Virus record (IMG/VR): IMGVR_UViG_3300030117_001894
Coordinates: 1-64,000 of that record
Length of the DNA: 64,000 nucleotides
From: a virus
Reading direction: 5' to 3' (one strand)
The position numbers and the translations under genes are program-made. The notes below the pieces were generated by a model. It did no database searches, was not told the DNA's origin, and saw nothing but the letters and a program-made list of their open reading frames with translations. This document shows positions 10,152-18,971 of the stretch, piece by piece (within the stretch, counting starts at the first letter, position 1; the number at the start of each line of letters is the position of its first letter).

Positions 10152-10258
10152 TAGAATCGACTCCTAGCTTTTGTTTTCTTGCCTTTAGACGAATAAATTA
10201 CGAAGTCAGAACGACGACCTTTATTCTTTTTGTATGTCTTTTTATCAACTCCAACCAT
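10151..10258 (-). CDS. 35-aa basic peptide
   Basis: Small gene starting MVGVDKKTYKKNKGRR and ending KARSRF, preceded by GAGGAAACA and coupled by TAATG to the 314-aa virion gene. Very Lys/Arg-rich (about 40 percent), so probably nucleic-acid binding or packaged. It resembles in style the 37-aa basic peptide at 15166-15279. Function unknown. Confidence 0.65.
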   Translation of the reverse strand: MVGVDKKTYKKNKGRRSDFVIYSSKGKKTKARSRF

Positions 10259-10353
10259 TGTTTCCTCAGCGTTTATAAACGTTTTGCGAGTTATAGCTCA
10301 CCCCGTAAACTGCAGCACATGGCTGAATCTTTGATTATATATCAAAGAAAGGG
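10259..10353 (-). other. Short intergenic spacer with two palindromes
   Basis: 95 bp between the 60-aa and 35-aa genes. It holds CGTTTATAAACG (10270-10281) and a stem CTTTGAT/ATCAAAG with 5-nt loop (10330-10348). No T-run follows the hairpin on the minus strand, so it is not a typical terminator; it may be a processing or regulatory site. Confidence 0.4.
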
Positions 10354-10536
10354 TTAATGTAAAACCCTTTTATAGTCATCTTCGTTGTGATCAGTGATGA
10401 TTACGTCAAGCATACCGACGACATTTACGTTATATTGTTCCGCAGTTTTCTCTGCGGCTTCAAATGATTCTGCTACAATATTAGGACCTTCGTAAAAACG
10501 TCCGTCATGTAGAAACTCTGTAATAAAAACTCGCAT
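10354..10536 (-). CDS. 60-aa hypothetical protein
   Basis: Starts MRVFITEFLHDGRFYEGPNI; a compact mixed alpha/beta sequence with acidic residues. Its ATG overlaps the stop of the membrane coiled-coil gene upstream (TAATG). Not recognised. Confidence 0.65.
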   Translation of the reverse strand: MRVFITEFLHDGRFYEGPNIVAESFEAAEKTAEQYNVNVVGMLDVIITDHNEDDYKRVLH

Positions 10537-10895
10537 TAGCCGTTTAATGGGTTATCGTCCTTTTTATCTAATTTAGTTTCTACTTTACGTACGTTATCGT
10601 CTAAACTTTCTAAATCAGCTTTAATCGTAGCTATATCTGTTTTAATTTCAGTAACGTCTGGAACAGCTATACCGTCAATACTTTTTTCTAAAAACTGTAC
10701 TGATGTTTCGATAGCCGCAAAACGTTCTTCAATAATCTTTTGAGCGTCTTCGGTATCTCCAATACCACCAATCTTAGCTTCTAAGTTTTCTATTCTGTTA
10801 ACGTAAGTCGCACCTGTGTAGCCAAACCCTGCAAGAGTTGAAACAATACCCACAAGAGCTATTATTTGCGTTGTTTTATTTTGAAACCAATCCAT
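10536..10895 (-). CDS. Membrane-anchored coiled-coil protein
   Basis: 119 aa. One transmembrane segment at about residues 9-30 (IIALVGIVSTLAGFGYTGAT) is followed by a long heptad-like region (residues 32-112) with regular Ile/Leu spacing. A good GGAGAAATAAT site precedes the ATG. Topology resembles i-spanins or small holin-associated proteins, but a clearer spanin pair exists at 37444-38173, so its role is open. Confidence 0.7.
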   Translation of the reverse strand: MDWFQNKTTQIIALVGIVSTLAGFGYTGATYVNRIENLEAKIGGIGDTEDAQKIIEERFAAIETSVQFLEKSIDGIAVPDVTEIKTDIATIKADLESLDDNVRKVETKLDKKDDNPLNG

Positions 10896-10905
10896 ATTAT
10901 TTCTC

Positions 10906-13146
10906 CTATAACGGTGGTTGTAATTTTATTATATCGTTCATTTTGCTTATATTACTACCCGCAAGCCCATAAAACGCATTTATATTATCAGGCATCGTCT
11001 CAGTATAGATAGTTTTAGGCGTATACCATTGATCTTGATCAGCTAGTATAACGGTTTGATACGTATTAAATCCAGGAACAAAACCCATATAAGCAATAAT
11101 TGTATCTTCTGAACCGTATTCACCTGTTTCTTCTTGTTGGGCTTCTACTTCTTCCTGTGCGGTTTGTAAATTTTGTGCTATTAAATCTTCTACTGTAGTA
11201 TCTGTATCAGACGATGTATCCATGGAACTAATTGATGTATCTATTTGGTCTTGTACCGTATTAGTATTTACGTTAGCTACAACAACCGAAGTATTAACAT
11301 CGGTTGCATTCATAGAATCACTGGTAGAAGAACCAGAAACAGACATAGAACTCATGTCTAATACTTGATTTGTTTGTACTGTAGCGGAAGCAAACTGGTC
11401 TGACATACTTGGAGAACTGGTCGTACTTATACCTGCGTTACCTGACGAAGCCCCTGTAGAACTATTACCTACAGCGTTACCAGAAGCCGCACTATTACCT
11501 GTAGCATGAATACTATTACCAGAGTTAGTACCGCTAACACTTTGATTTGCTACTGTTATAGTAGAAGCAACAACTCGTAAAGCTATATCCCTACTAATAG
11601 AACTTTTACCTGTAGCTTCTTCTCTTTCCGCAGTTTGAAACTCTTCTTCAAAAACTTCTTCGAACTCTTCTACGATTTCTTCTCTTTCAATTCTTTCTTC
11701 TTCTATTTCTGCTTCTGCTATACGTTCTTCGATAGCTTCAAAAACTTCTTCTACTGCCTCTTCTTCGAAAATTTCTTCAATAAATTCTTCTTCTGGCTCA
11801 TCAAGATCAGCAAGTTCTTCTTCAATTCGTTCTTCAATTCGTTCATTAATTTCTTCTTCGAACCACTCTTCTAATTCATCTATAGAAGTAAATTCAATAA
11901 ATGTTTCAGGTTCACTGTAATCTTCTACTAGAAATGTTTCTTGGAATATAAATTCTTCTAATAATAGTTCTTCTTGATGATGAAAAGGATCATCTGCTCT
12001 AAACATAAAATCATCAATAAACGTTAGTGGTTCAGGTTCGTAAAAAACTATAAGTTCTTCTATAAAAGGATCTTCAAAATAATCGCTAGGGTTATCTCCA
12101 AACTCTTCAAAAGGGGGGAACATTTCTTCCTCATACATCTCTATAATTTCTATAGGATCTTCAAAACCATATTCATCGTAATCAAAATCATCTTCGAATA
12201 TACCTGTGGCAAATTGTTCTTGCTCATCAATAAAACCATAGTCAACATTAGTATCGTCAAAGAAAGCTACTGATTCTTCTTGGCTATAACCTGCACAAAA
12301 AGGTGCGTATTGTGGGTCTTCATCGCATTGTTGGTCGTCATAAGCCTCCCAATAACTAGGACAAGACAGGCTATATAATTGATCGAGATTACATTGTTGT
12401 GTTAAATAAGCTGCTGCATATCCTGCACAAGATTCGTTATTTAGTGGATTGCTACAATCTATAGCATTACCAGTACCCACACCATATAAAGAACCACCAC
12501 TTTCTAATAAAGTATTAGATGATGTGTTGTTCCAATCACTATTTACACATGAACTAGAATTAGTTGTACCTGTACTACATTCATCATGGTATAAATAAGT
12601 ATAAACTTGTGAAGTACCACTTCCTATCTCACCAATTAGAACATCGTGTTTAATTATATTTAACGCACCATATCTAAATTCAAAAGTATCGTTAGTCCAA
12701 AGTATGACTTCAAAACTGTTATCGGTGTTGCTTCTATTATATTCACGCAAGTTATACCAACCAAAAACAGTTTTATCGCTAAAACTTTTCGCTAACATCT
12801 TAGAGCCATTATCTCTAATTAAATCAGTCCAAAAAGGATATAAGGTATAAGTATGTTGTCCTGTTAATGGATCAGGCGTGTAATCATTACAGTAAGCACC
12901 TGTAGTTTTAAAATGTAAACAACCATTGGTAGCCATTCTACCTTGTGTAAAAGATTCACCATAGAAATCAAAGGTAAACCCTAGATTAAATGCAGATGAC
13001 ACTTGGTCATCTGCTGAATTTAAGTTTGTAGTACCTGATTCACCTGTTAAATCAATTAAAGGCTGATTGGCTTCGTATATATATTGACTTAATACATTAA
13101 GACTGAGTAAACAGACTACTATTGTGCATAAAATTCTTTTTTGCAT
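10906..13146 (-). CDS. Exported acidic protein with nidogen-like N-terminal domain
   Basis: 746 aa with a signal peptide (KRILCTIVVCLLSLNVLS, likely cut near residue 20). Residues 50-190 resemble an extracellular NIDO-like beta domain (LGFTFDFYGESF, ATNGCLHF, FEVILWTNDTFEFRYG). Residues 180-285 contain paired cysteines, 300-510 are extremely Glu/Asp-rich, and 510-670 are Ser/Thr/Asn-rich. Its start lies 28 bp inside the 3' end of the Thr-Asn-repeat gene. Secretion by the host before lysis, or surface display, is inferred; function unknown. Domain call is tentative. Confidence 0.75.
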   Translation of the reverse strand: MQKRILCTIVVCLLSLNVLSQYIYEANQPLIDLTGESGTTNLNSADDQVSSAFNLGFTFDFYGESFTQGRMATNGCLHFKTTGAYCNDYTPDPLTGQHTYTLYPFWTDLIRDNGSKMLAKSFSDKTVFGWYNLREYNRSNTDNSFEVILWTNDTFEFRYGALNIIKHDVLIGEIGSGTSQVYTYLYHDECSTGTTNSSSCVNSDWNNTSSNTLLESGGSLYGVGTGNAIDCSNPLNNESCAGYAAAYLTQQCNLDQLYSLSCPSYWEAYDDQQCDEDPQYAPFCAGYSQEESVAFFDDTNVDYGFIDEQEQFATGIFEDDFDYDEYGFEDPIEIIEMYEEEMFPPFEEFGDNPSDYFEDPFIEELIVFYEPEPLTFIDDFMFRADDPFHHQEELLLEEFIFQETFLVEDYSEPETFIEFTSIDELEEWFEEEINERIEERIEEELADLDEPEEEFIEEIFEEEAVEEVFEAIEERIAEAEIEEERIEREEIVEEFEEVFEEEFQTAEREEATGKSSISRDIALRVVASTITVANQSVSGTNSGNSIHATGNSAASGNAVGNSSTGASSGNAGISTTSSPSMSDQFASATVQTNQVLDMSSMSVSGSSTSDSMNATDVNTSVVVANVNTNTVQDQIDTSISSMDTSSDTDTTVEDLIAQNLQTAQEEVEAQQEETGEYGSEDTIIAYMGFVPGFNTYQTVILADQDQWYTPKTIYTETMPDNINAFYGLAGSNISKMNDIIKLQPPL

Positions 13147-14228
13147 TGTTTTTCTGTTTTAGTTTTTCTTGTATAAATTGTTTTTATGCCACCAACAACA
13201 TCTTTCTTTATTTTATCTCTGTTAGGGTTTCTCTCGTGTGTGCATTTAGCTATAAACTCTTCTAAAGCATCGTCTTTATCAGGTCTTTTGTGTGGGTTCT
13301 CTTGCCACGCTACAGTAGCTTCTTTACCTATTTTGCCCTCATACGGACAAGGCGTACCTGCCATTGACATAGCTTTAAATACTCTTTCGTCTTGGCATAA
13401 CAACGCAACTGATGCTACTTTCATGCCCATATCGTACAAATACTTGGATAATTTTAACCTTTCACAGTTTTTATCTGTAACTGTTTTACCACCTGAAAAA
13501 CCAAATACTTGTCCTTGAAACGCACCTGATACGCCAGTAGTACATAAATCTTGTGAATAAGACATTATAGATGGAGCAATAGCAGATGCAGGAGGAGCTT
13601 CTGATTTAATATTTTGGTTAATTGTCTGCGTGCTATTAGATTCGTTTATATTTCTGTTGGTGTTGTCTGATGTTGTATTGTTATTATTTTGATTAACATT
13701 ATTAGTAGTAACGTTGGAATCTGATTCAGATTTATTAATGTTCGTATTTGTATTGTTCGATGTTGAAGTCGAATTATTTGTATTGTTTACGTTTTGATTT
13801 ACTGTTGAATTAACGGTAGATGTTGACGTAGAAGTGTTAACGTTATTGTTTGTATTAGTATTGTTCGAAGTCGAAGTCGCTGTCGATGTGTTGATATTAT
13901 TATTCGTGTTGGTGTTGACATTAGTGTTCGAATTCGTATTCGTTGCTGTGGTCGTCGTCGTGTTCGTATTAACATTTGTGTTGCTGTTTGTGTTCGTGTT
14001 TGTGTTCGTGTTTGTGTTGGTGTTTGTGTTCGTGTTCGTGTTGGTAGTTGTCGTTGTATTGGTAGTATCTAAACTATTGTTTTCACAATATTGCGTTCCA
14101 TTAGTACAAGCTGTTCCTGCTTGTTGATTAGATTGAGCGTTTACAGAAACAGAAAAAACCGTTACTACAGCTATCCCTAATAGAAGTGCTACCCATGAGA
14201 AAAAATGATCTAATCTTCCTTTTTTCAA
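13119..14228 (-). CDS. Exported Thr-Asn-repeat protein (TTG start)
   Basis: 369 aa. It begins with TTG overlapping the holin stop (TTGA) with AGGTGA six bases upstream; no ATG gives the signal peptide (FFSWVALLLGIAVVTVFSVS, then VNAQ). Residues 53-205 are a low-complexity Thr/Asn/Ser tract including about ten pure TN dipeptides. The C-terminal 150 residues are a folded-looking Cys-containing domain (CTTGVSGAFQG, CTHERNPNRDK). It forms a pair with the exported acidic protein downstream. Not assigned to a known family. Confidence 0.75.
   Translation of the reverse strand: MKKGRLDHFFSWVALLLGIAVVTVFSVSVNAQSNQQAGTACTNGTQYCENNSLDTTNTTTTTNTNTNTNTNTNTNTNTNTNSNTNVNTNTTTTTATNTNSNTNVNTNTNNNINTSTATSTSNNTNTNNNVNTSTSTSTVNSTVNQNVNNTNNSTSTSNNTNTNINKSESDSNVTTNNVNQNNNNTTSDNTNRNINESNSTQTINQNIKSEAPPASAIAPSIMSYSQDLCTTGVSGAFQGQVFGFSGGKTVTDKNCERLKLSKYLYDMGMKVASVALLCQDERVFKAMSMAGTPCPYEGKIGKEATVAWQENPHKRPDKDDALEEFIAKCTHERNPNRDKIKKDVVGGIKTIYTRKTKTEKQCKKEFYAQ
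13984..14043 (-). repeat. Hexanucleotide coding minisatellite
   Basis: On the plus strand the unit GTGTT(T/C/G) repeats about ten times without interruption. On the coding strand it reads as ACN-AAC/AAT codons for Thr-Asn within the exported 369-aa protein. Six-base units keep the frame, so slippage would change only repeat length. Confidence 0.8.
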
Positions 14229-14611
14229 GAATCTTCACCTTTAAATTGTTTACTACTACCTGTTGTACCTGCGTATAAACCAAACCAAGCTGCACCTGCA
14301 CCAACTACAATAGAAATAAGACCTGATTGTTCAAATGTAGGTTCAGGAAGCTCCATAAACCATATTGTGCATTTATACAATAAAACAATATAAACGGTTA
14401 AAAAAGCTCTAGGGAAAATACGCCATGAATCTACTGCTTTCGCTAAATGAATCCATTTTTGATGTGGGTTAACTTTATCATCAGCCTCAAGATCTCTAAT
14501 TTTGTCTTTTAAATCAGATATTTCTTGTATCATCGCCATAAATTTGTTGAGATCCATCTCAACTTCATTACGATCCATATCTCCGCCAAATCTACCTTGT
14601 CCATCGTTCAT
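14225..14611 (-). CDS. GTA-type holin (3TM-holin-like)
   Basis: 128 aa. Residues 18-62 are a helical cytoplasmic region, followed by hydrophobic segments at about 68-88 (FPRAFLTVYIVLLYKCTIWF) and 95-115 (GLISIVVGAGAAWFGLYAGT). This layout and the terminal AWFGLYAGT resemble the holin family of gene transfer agents and marine phages. It lies among the nuclease and lysozyme genes, fitting membrane permeabilisation for lysozyme release. Confidence 0.75.
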   Translation of the reverse strand: MNDGQGRFGGDMDRNEVEMDLNKFMAMIQEISDLKDKIRDLEADDKVNPHQKWIHLAKAVDSWRIFPRAFLTVYIVLLYKCTIWFMELPEPTFEQSGLISIVVGAGAAWFGLYAGTTGSSKQFKGEDS

Positions 14612-14612
14612 A

Positions 14613-15044
14613 TTATTTCTCCGTTTCTACTGGAACAAACTCTCCTAACTCTATTAATTTACGTCTGTTTTCCATATGCTCTGCTTCAACGTCTTCTTTA
14701 CTTTGTCCATGATACCTAACTGCAAGAAAATTTAATATCATTTTTTCGTTAATATTAATACCGTCTACGATAACAGCTCCTAGAACACGTCCATACTTAC
14801 CTTTAGAATCTTTGAGTTTAGATTGTAAAACAACTGTTTTACCGTTTGTTATTGAATCTTTTAAGAACTTAGCCGCAAGTTTACCTCTGGCTTTTTCGTC
14901 TTTATTTCTGGTTCTTGATTCAGGTGTATCAATCCCATAAAGACGTACACGACACTTGTGAAGAATAGAAAACCCAAGATCAAGGATAACATCAATAGTG
15001 TCGCCATCAACCACCCTAGTAACCGTACAGTTATATTCATACAT
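14613..15044 (-). CDS. Thermonuclease-family (SNase-like) endonuclease
   Basis: 143 aa, the size of a single SNase OB-fold domain. VVDGDTID opens the fold. Catalytic residues match staphylococcal nuclease: Arg34, Asp39 and Glu42 in RLYGIDTPES, and Arg86 in KYGRVLG. Expected activity is Ca2+-dependent cleavage of DNA or RNA. There is no signal peptide. Its place between holin and lysozyme genes suggests late host DNA degradation or a virion role (inference). Confidence 0.9.
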   Translation of the reverse strand: MYEYNCTVTRVVDGDTIDVILDLGFSILHKCRVRLYGIDTPESRTRNKDEKARGKLAAKFLKDSITNGKTVVLQSKLKDSKGKYGRVLGAVIVDGININEKMILNFLAVRYHGQSKEDVEAEHMENRRKLIELGEFVPVETEK

Positions 15045-15125
15045 ATTTAATCTCCTTTCTAAGCGTCTATAGTGCGTTTTAAGAGCTTTTCTTTATTTCG
15101 GCGTGTGTTTCCTTCCTTTTCTAAA

Positions 15126-15147
15126 ATAAAGCTCCTCAGTGAGCTTA
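15126..15147 (-). terminator. Possible weak terminator hairpin
   Basis: Stem AAGCTC/GAGCTT with a 6-nt loop, followed on the minus strand by TATTTTAG. It lies in the 120-bp spacer downstream of the 37-aa basic gene and upstream of the nuclease gene. The U-run is interrupted, so termination would be partial. Confidence 0.35.
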
Positions 15148-15165
15148 GAAAACCGCTTTAAGCCA

Positions 15166-15279
15166 TTACTTCTTCTTCCCTTTTTTAATTTTCCTCTTTT
15201 TCATTTTCTTAGCATAAGCTTTTGCTGCTGCTTTCCCTTTAGGTGTGTATGAAAAATGTTTATTTCCTACTCTTGGCAC
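15166..15279 (-). CDS. 37-aa basic peptide (GTG start)
   Basis: Starts with GTG overlapping the lysozyme stop (TAGTG), with GGAGGA inside the lysozyme end as ribosome site. Sequence runs MPRVGNKHFSYTPKGKAAAK and ends in a Lys-rich tail (KKMKKRKIKKGKKK). Similar tiny basic proteins accompany structural genes in many marine phages. Probably nucleic-acid binding; role unknown. Confidence 0.7.
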   Translation of the reverse strand: MPRVGNKHFSYTPKGKAAAKAYAKKMKKRKIKKGKKK

Positions 15280-15725
15280 TATAATCCTCCTTTTAATACC
15301 CTATCTCTTAACCTAGTCGCACGAGGTCCTACTTGTGTAGCCCAACGACTATCCATCATCTCAACTGCAGCAGTATTCCAATCTTGTTTTTCTATTGCAG
15401 TTAAAAATTTTTGAAATTTTAATAACCTTGTAATACCTAAATTAAAACACATATTGGCTAATACACGTTTTATATCTTCAGGCTGATTAGACGCCCAAGG
15501 CATATTTCTTTCTAAATCAGTAAATACAGACTCTATATCTTTTTCAAAACATTCGATAACTCGTTCCTTTGATACTGGGGTTCCAACTGGTTCTCCGTAT
15601 TCGGGATCGCTTTCAAGTACAAGGTGACCAATACCAAAAGTGGGATAACCCAAATGATCATTGTAAATTTCATAGATACAACCTTCGTCAAACTCTAATT
15701 CTTCTCTTAATTTATTAATATTCAT
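15279..15725 (-). CDS. T4-type lysozyme (GH24 endolysin)
   Basis: 148 aa, start at MNINKLREEL. The GH24 triad is present: Glu14 (FDEGC), Asp23 (YNDHLGYP) and Thr29 (PTFGIGH), followed by the conserved GIGHLV. The C-terminal NLGITRLLKFQKFL and RDRVLKGGL parts fit the family, and length is close to T4 lysozyme. It cleaves the MurNAc-GlcNAc bond of peptidoglycan. No signal or anchor sequence, so release needs a holin. A longer frame starting upstream overlaps the previous gene and lacks an RBS. Confidence 0.93.
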   Translation of the reverse strand: MNINKLREELEFDEGCIYEIYNDHLGYPTFGIGHLVLESDPEYGEPVGTPVSKERVIECFEKDIESVFTDLERNMPWASNQPEDIKRVLANMCFNLGITRLLKFQKFLTAIEKQDWNTAAVEMMDSRWATQVGPRATRLRDRVLKGGL

Positions 15726-15727
15726 AT

Positions 15728-16060
15728 TTAATTTATCCCTATTTCTATTGAGGTAGCTCCACCAGTAGCTACAGTTATATTGCCTATTTGTGCTACCGCT
15801 TGAACACCCTTTTCGTTGCCAGAATATAAATCTACCCATTGTTCACCAGTCCATAACTGTAACTGGTTAGTAGAAAGATTCCATATAATATCCCCGCCAT
15901 TAAATTTATTTATATTTCTTTGTTCTTCGTTTACTGCTAATGTTGCATCAATGTCGACTCTGTTTAAACTAAGTTCTAAAACTCTTACTAATCTATTAAA
16001 AGTTTCAGACGAAATCTCACCAATAGCAATAGGTAATTTAGTTTCTAATAATTTACCCAC
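15728..16060 (-). CDS. Small tail-associated protein
   Basis: 110 aa. The N-terminal half looks helical. The C-terminal half contains GDIIWNLSTNQLQLWTGEQW, a beta motif seen in many phage fibre or tail proteins. It overlaps the nozzle gene stop by one base and precedes the lysozyme. Structural role inferred from neighbours. Confidence 0.65.
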   Translation of the reverse strand: MGKLLETKLPIAIGEISSETFNRLVRVLELSLNRVDIDATLAVNEEQRNINKFNGGDIIWNLSTNQLQLWTGEQWVDLYSGNEKGVQAVAQIGNITVATGGATSIEIGIN

Positions 16061-17940
16061 TATCTTTTACCGTCTGGTCTAAAATTCAATCGCATTGCTC
16101 CTACTCTAAAACCAACACCTTCGGTGCTTCCTGAAGCTCCATCGTCGTCTGATTCTATACGTAAAACAGCTTGTCTACCTCTAACTCTTGTATCTATTTT
16201 AGTAGTTGCTGAATCACAAGTACTTGTTACTGCTGTTGTTAAACTTTCTCCTGGAAAATTTCTACGTTTTAAAACAACATTAACACTTTGTCCGCCGCTT
16301 CCTGTTGAACCTGTTCCTGTAAATTTAATATCAGGGATAATTCTACTAATAAATTGAAAATCTTCTCCTCCTGGATCAAGATCAAAATCACTTGATTCAA
16401 TAAACACGTTAGTCATAGCCGAACCGTCGTTATCGTTACCGATTTCGTGGTTATAAACGTACCCTACATCAGAGGAGGAAGATACTGCTTTAGGATTATC
16501 AAAAATACCTTCGTCTATCCACGCTGTTCTTGATAAAGTACCGATTGTCCAAACTTGTTCTTCATAATTAAAAACCACGTATTTATCTATAACTGTTGCG
16601 TCAGCACTACAATAAAACCACCCAACCTCGTCAAACGCTTTATTTACAAAACCAAATATTTGATAACTTTGTATTTCGTTTATATTACTAAAAACATAAT
16701 CTTGTACCGTACAGGGTATTTCTTGAACAGCTCCGTTATAGACATAGAAACCTTTTTTATCCATCCAAAAAACACCTTTTGGACTATTTACCATTGCGTT
16801 AGGACTAACTAACCCTACGCCTTCGTTTACAAGATTTAAACTAAAAGTAAACGGTTGACCTACAAAAGTCATAGAGTATAAAGAAGTATCTGTCCAAACT
16901 AAAATTTCTTGTTTTGCTCTAGTTGCTCCAACTATAGAAGAACCTGCAGATAATCTAAAAGAACCTGCTGTATTTGTAGATAAAGGCTCCCAGACTGCAG
17001 CATTTTCTTGGTCACTCCATGCAATGAACATAGGGTCAATAGAACCTGTTCTGGCTGTTCCTCCTGTATTTAAAGGATCAGCACCAAAACAAATAACGTG
17101 TCTATCTATATCAGAAACCATTACTTGTAACGCTTTAGTAGGTGTTAAGTTAGCTCCTGAAAGTTCAGAAAGAGCTACCGCTCTAGTAGAAAGACCGTTA
17201 GACTCATCCCAATAAAAAACTCCACCAAAACGCGGGTTTATGATTATATCTTCACCAAAATTATCATGTGACCATAAACGTAACTGGTTAGCAAAACTAA
17301 GAGCAGTTGTAGAACCAAAAGTACCTTCACCCCAAGTTCCCGCTCCCCAACCAGACGAAGGGACATAAACATCTAATCCAGTATTTATTTGATAAGAAGC
17401 ATCAGTAGCACTACCACCGTTACCTGAATCACTAGAATTTGCTGTAGCAGAAGCTGTAAACGTATAAGTGTTTGCAGTAGGAATGGAAGTTATCTGATGT
17501 TCTTGATTTAGAACAGAAGCTGTTATATTACCGCCTAAAGAAACAGCATTAGAAATAGTTACAAAATCATTAACAACAGCACCATGAGCTGTATCCGTAG
17601 CTGTTATTACAGCACTTCCATTCGTGGCTGAAAATGTCGTAACATTTTCGTCTACTGATCGTATAGGAGTTATATCATAAAAAGACGTACCTTCTAAAAT
17701 ATAATATTTCCAACTAGTTCCTAAACCTAAATATTTAGTTCCTTCTAAATCAACCCATGCGTGTAAACCTCTACCTGTGCCTTTAAATGAGTCTGAACTA
17801 GATTTAGACCATCCGCCTATTTTTTCAGGAAGACCTTTTCTAAAACGAACTAAATTAGAATCGAACCAGCCTCCTTCATTTGAATAAGCTGTCCCTTCCT
17901 TATTGATTCCAGGTTTGAAAAGGAACTTTTGTAAAGGCAT
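16060..17940 (-). CDS. Tail nozzle / DNA stabilization protein (P22 gp10-like)
   Basis: 626 aa, mostly beta. It opens with PLQKFLFKPGINKEGTAYSN, then EGGWFDSNLVRFRKGLPEKI and GGWSK, the usual start of podovirus stabilization (nozzle) proteins in metagenomic phages. It contains DNAAVWEPLS-like and GVFWMDKKGFYVYNG blade-type repeats. GGAG lies upstream of the ATG. It would cap the tail tube below the adaptor and hold the packaged DNA. Confidence 0.8.
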   Translation of the reverse strand: MPLQKFLFKPGINKEGTAYSNEGGWFDSNLVRFRKGLPEKIGGWSKSSSDSFKGTGRGLHAWVDLEGTKYLGLGTSWKYYILEGTSFYDITPIRSVDENVTTFSATNGSAVITATDTAHGAVVNDFVTISNAVSLGGNITASVLNQEHQITSIPTANTYTFTASATANSSDSGNGGSATDASYQINTGLDVYVPSSGWGAGTWGEGTFGSTTALSFANQLRLWSHDNFGEDIIINPRFGGVFYWDESNGLSTRAVALSELSGANLTPTKALQVMVSDIDRHVICFGADPLNTGGTARTGSIDPMFIAWSDQENAAVWEPLSTNTAGSFRLSAGSSIVGATRAKQEILVWTDTSLYSMTFVGQPFTFSLNLVNEGVGLVSPNAMVNSPKGVFWMDKKGFYVYNGAVQEIPCTVQDYVFSNINEIQSYQIFGFVNKAFDEVGWFYCSADATVIDKYVVFNYEEQVWTIGTLSRTAWIDEGIFDNPKAVSSSSDVGYVYNHEIGNDNDGSAMTNVFIESSDFDLDPGGEDFQFISRIIPDIKFTGTGSTGSGGQSVNVVLKRRNFPGESLTTAVTSTCDSATTKIDTRVRGRQAVLRIESDDDGASGSTEGVGFRVGAMRLNFRPDGKR

Positions 17941-17949
17941 TTAACTCTC

Positions 17950-18132
17950 CTACAATAGTTTATCCACACCTAAAGAAGCAGCAATTAAACCATATAACCC
18001 CCATAAAATAAGTTCTAATCTTTTGAACTTAGCAGAACCTTCGTCAAGACGTTTTTCTATATATTCATAACGAACAGCACATTCTCTTTCATGGGCTTCT
18101 AATTTAATTAATGCTTCTTTGGAAGTTGTCAT
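17950..18132 (-). CDS. XhlA-like small membrane protein
   Basis: 60 aa. It has an N-terminal helical segment with LEAHERECAVRYEYIEKRLD, then a C-terminal transmembrane helix (ELILWGLYGLIAASLGVDKL). This matches the hemolysin XhlA type of phage lysis-associated proteins. It begins a run of three tiny membrane proteins. Confidence 0.7.
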   Translation of the reverse strand: MTTSKEALIKLEAHERECAVRYEYIEKRLDEGSAKFKRLELILWGLYGLIAASLGVDKLL

Positions 18133-18135
18133 AGG

Positions 18136-18303
18136 TTATTTTTCTTTTGCTTTACCTACATTAATAGCACACCAATCTATCATTTTATAGATCTTGCTTA
18201 TAAATTCATCATCTTTTGGTGTTGGTGTTAAAGCACAAATTAATGATGCTCCTGAAATAATCCAAGGTGCTAATTGGATTATTTTTAATATCGTATCTAA
18301 CAT
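18136..18303 (-). CDS. 55-aa membrane protein
   Basis: Starts MLDTILKIIQLAPWIISGAS; one hydrophobic helix at residues 3-26, then a charged tail (TPKDDEFISKIYKMIDWCA). GGGAGAAAA precedes the ATG. Placed between XhlA-like and 28-aa membrane genes, so it may assist lysis. Not recognised beyond this. Confidence 0.65.
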   Translation of the reverse strand: MLDTILKIIQLAPWIISGASLICALTPTPKDDEFISKIYKMIDWCAINVGKAKEK

Positions 18304-18315
18304 ATTTTTCTCCCT

Positions 18316-18402
18316 TTAAAGTGGATGACTATCATCCATTAATAAAACAGCCATACTTGACACCGCAAATACTGCTAAAACCATCCATAATAAATCAATC
18401 AT
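18316..18402 (-). CDS. 28-aa membrane peptide
   Basis: Reads MIDLLWMVLAVFAVSSMAVL and then LMDDSHPL: a single transmembrane helix and an acidic tail. Its ATG overlaps the stop of the 189-aa fibre-region gene (ATGA), the usual sign of translational coupling, which supports a real gene despite its size. Confidence 0.55.
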   Translation of the reverse strand: MIDLLWMVLAVFAVSSMAVLLMDDSHPL

Positions 18403-18968
18403 GATGAAGGTGCATCAGGAAACTCTCCTAATGGTCTTACTGGTGGGTCAGCATCGTTATAGACATACAAAGCTGCAAGAGCATCTACATCTGAAACAGC
18501 ATTTATTTTTGTTTTCATGCTTTGTGCTGCTGTTCTTACACCTGTCCTATAAGTAGTCCAATCACTCGCTACTGTTCCACTTGTTTCAGTAGCTTTAACG
18601 ACCATCCAATCATTAGGCAACAATAAACTATAGGCTTGATTATCAACGATTGCACAATGCGATGTTTTTAGGTCTGATAAAGTTTTAGCTGTAGCTGTTC
18701 CATACGATGCTACAACTACATTGGTATAATTTGTACTATTTATTGTTACGCTAGATTGAAACGCATAAGATACATTTGTGTTAGTGTAATACTCGGGGTC
18801 TTTTTTATTTGTATTATCTTGCACAACATCATAAATCTTTATTGCATTTAATTCTGCTGTTGTCCAAAGTTCAAATATATTACTAGGATATTGGACATCT
18901 CCTAATATTAATTTTGTTGGTCGTGCAAAAACTTTACTTACACTTCCTGATTCTACTAATGCCCACAT
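18399..18968 (-). CDS. Fibre-associated protein with DUF4376-like C-terminus
   Basis: 189 aa. Residues 30-120 form a beta-rich region; the C-terminal part (DWTTYRTGVRTAAQSMKTKI, NAVSDVDALAAL) resembles the helical domain at the end of tail-fibre assembly or fibre proteins (DUF4376-like). It is the last of the fibre cluster. Likely a fibre chaperone or distal component. Confidence 0.65.
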   Translation of the reverse strand: MWALVESGSVSKVFARPTKLILGDVQYPSNIFELWTTAELNAIKIYDVVQDNTNKKDPEYYTNTNVSYAFQSSVTINSTNYTNVVVASYGTATAKTLSDLKTSHCAIVDNQAYSLLLPNDWMVVKATETSGTVASDWTTYRTGVRTAAQSMKTKINAVSDVDALAALYVYNDADPPVRPLGEFPDAPSS

Positions 18969-18971
18969 AAT

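Noticed and set aside
11635-11874. Phe-rich plus-strand frame
   Set aside because: Antisense of the Glu-rich tract (GAA read backwards as TTC); no ribosome site.
13834-14127. Val/Phe-rich plus-strand frame
   Set aside because: Antisense of the Thr-Asn repeat of the exported protein.
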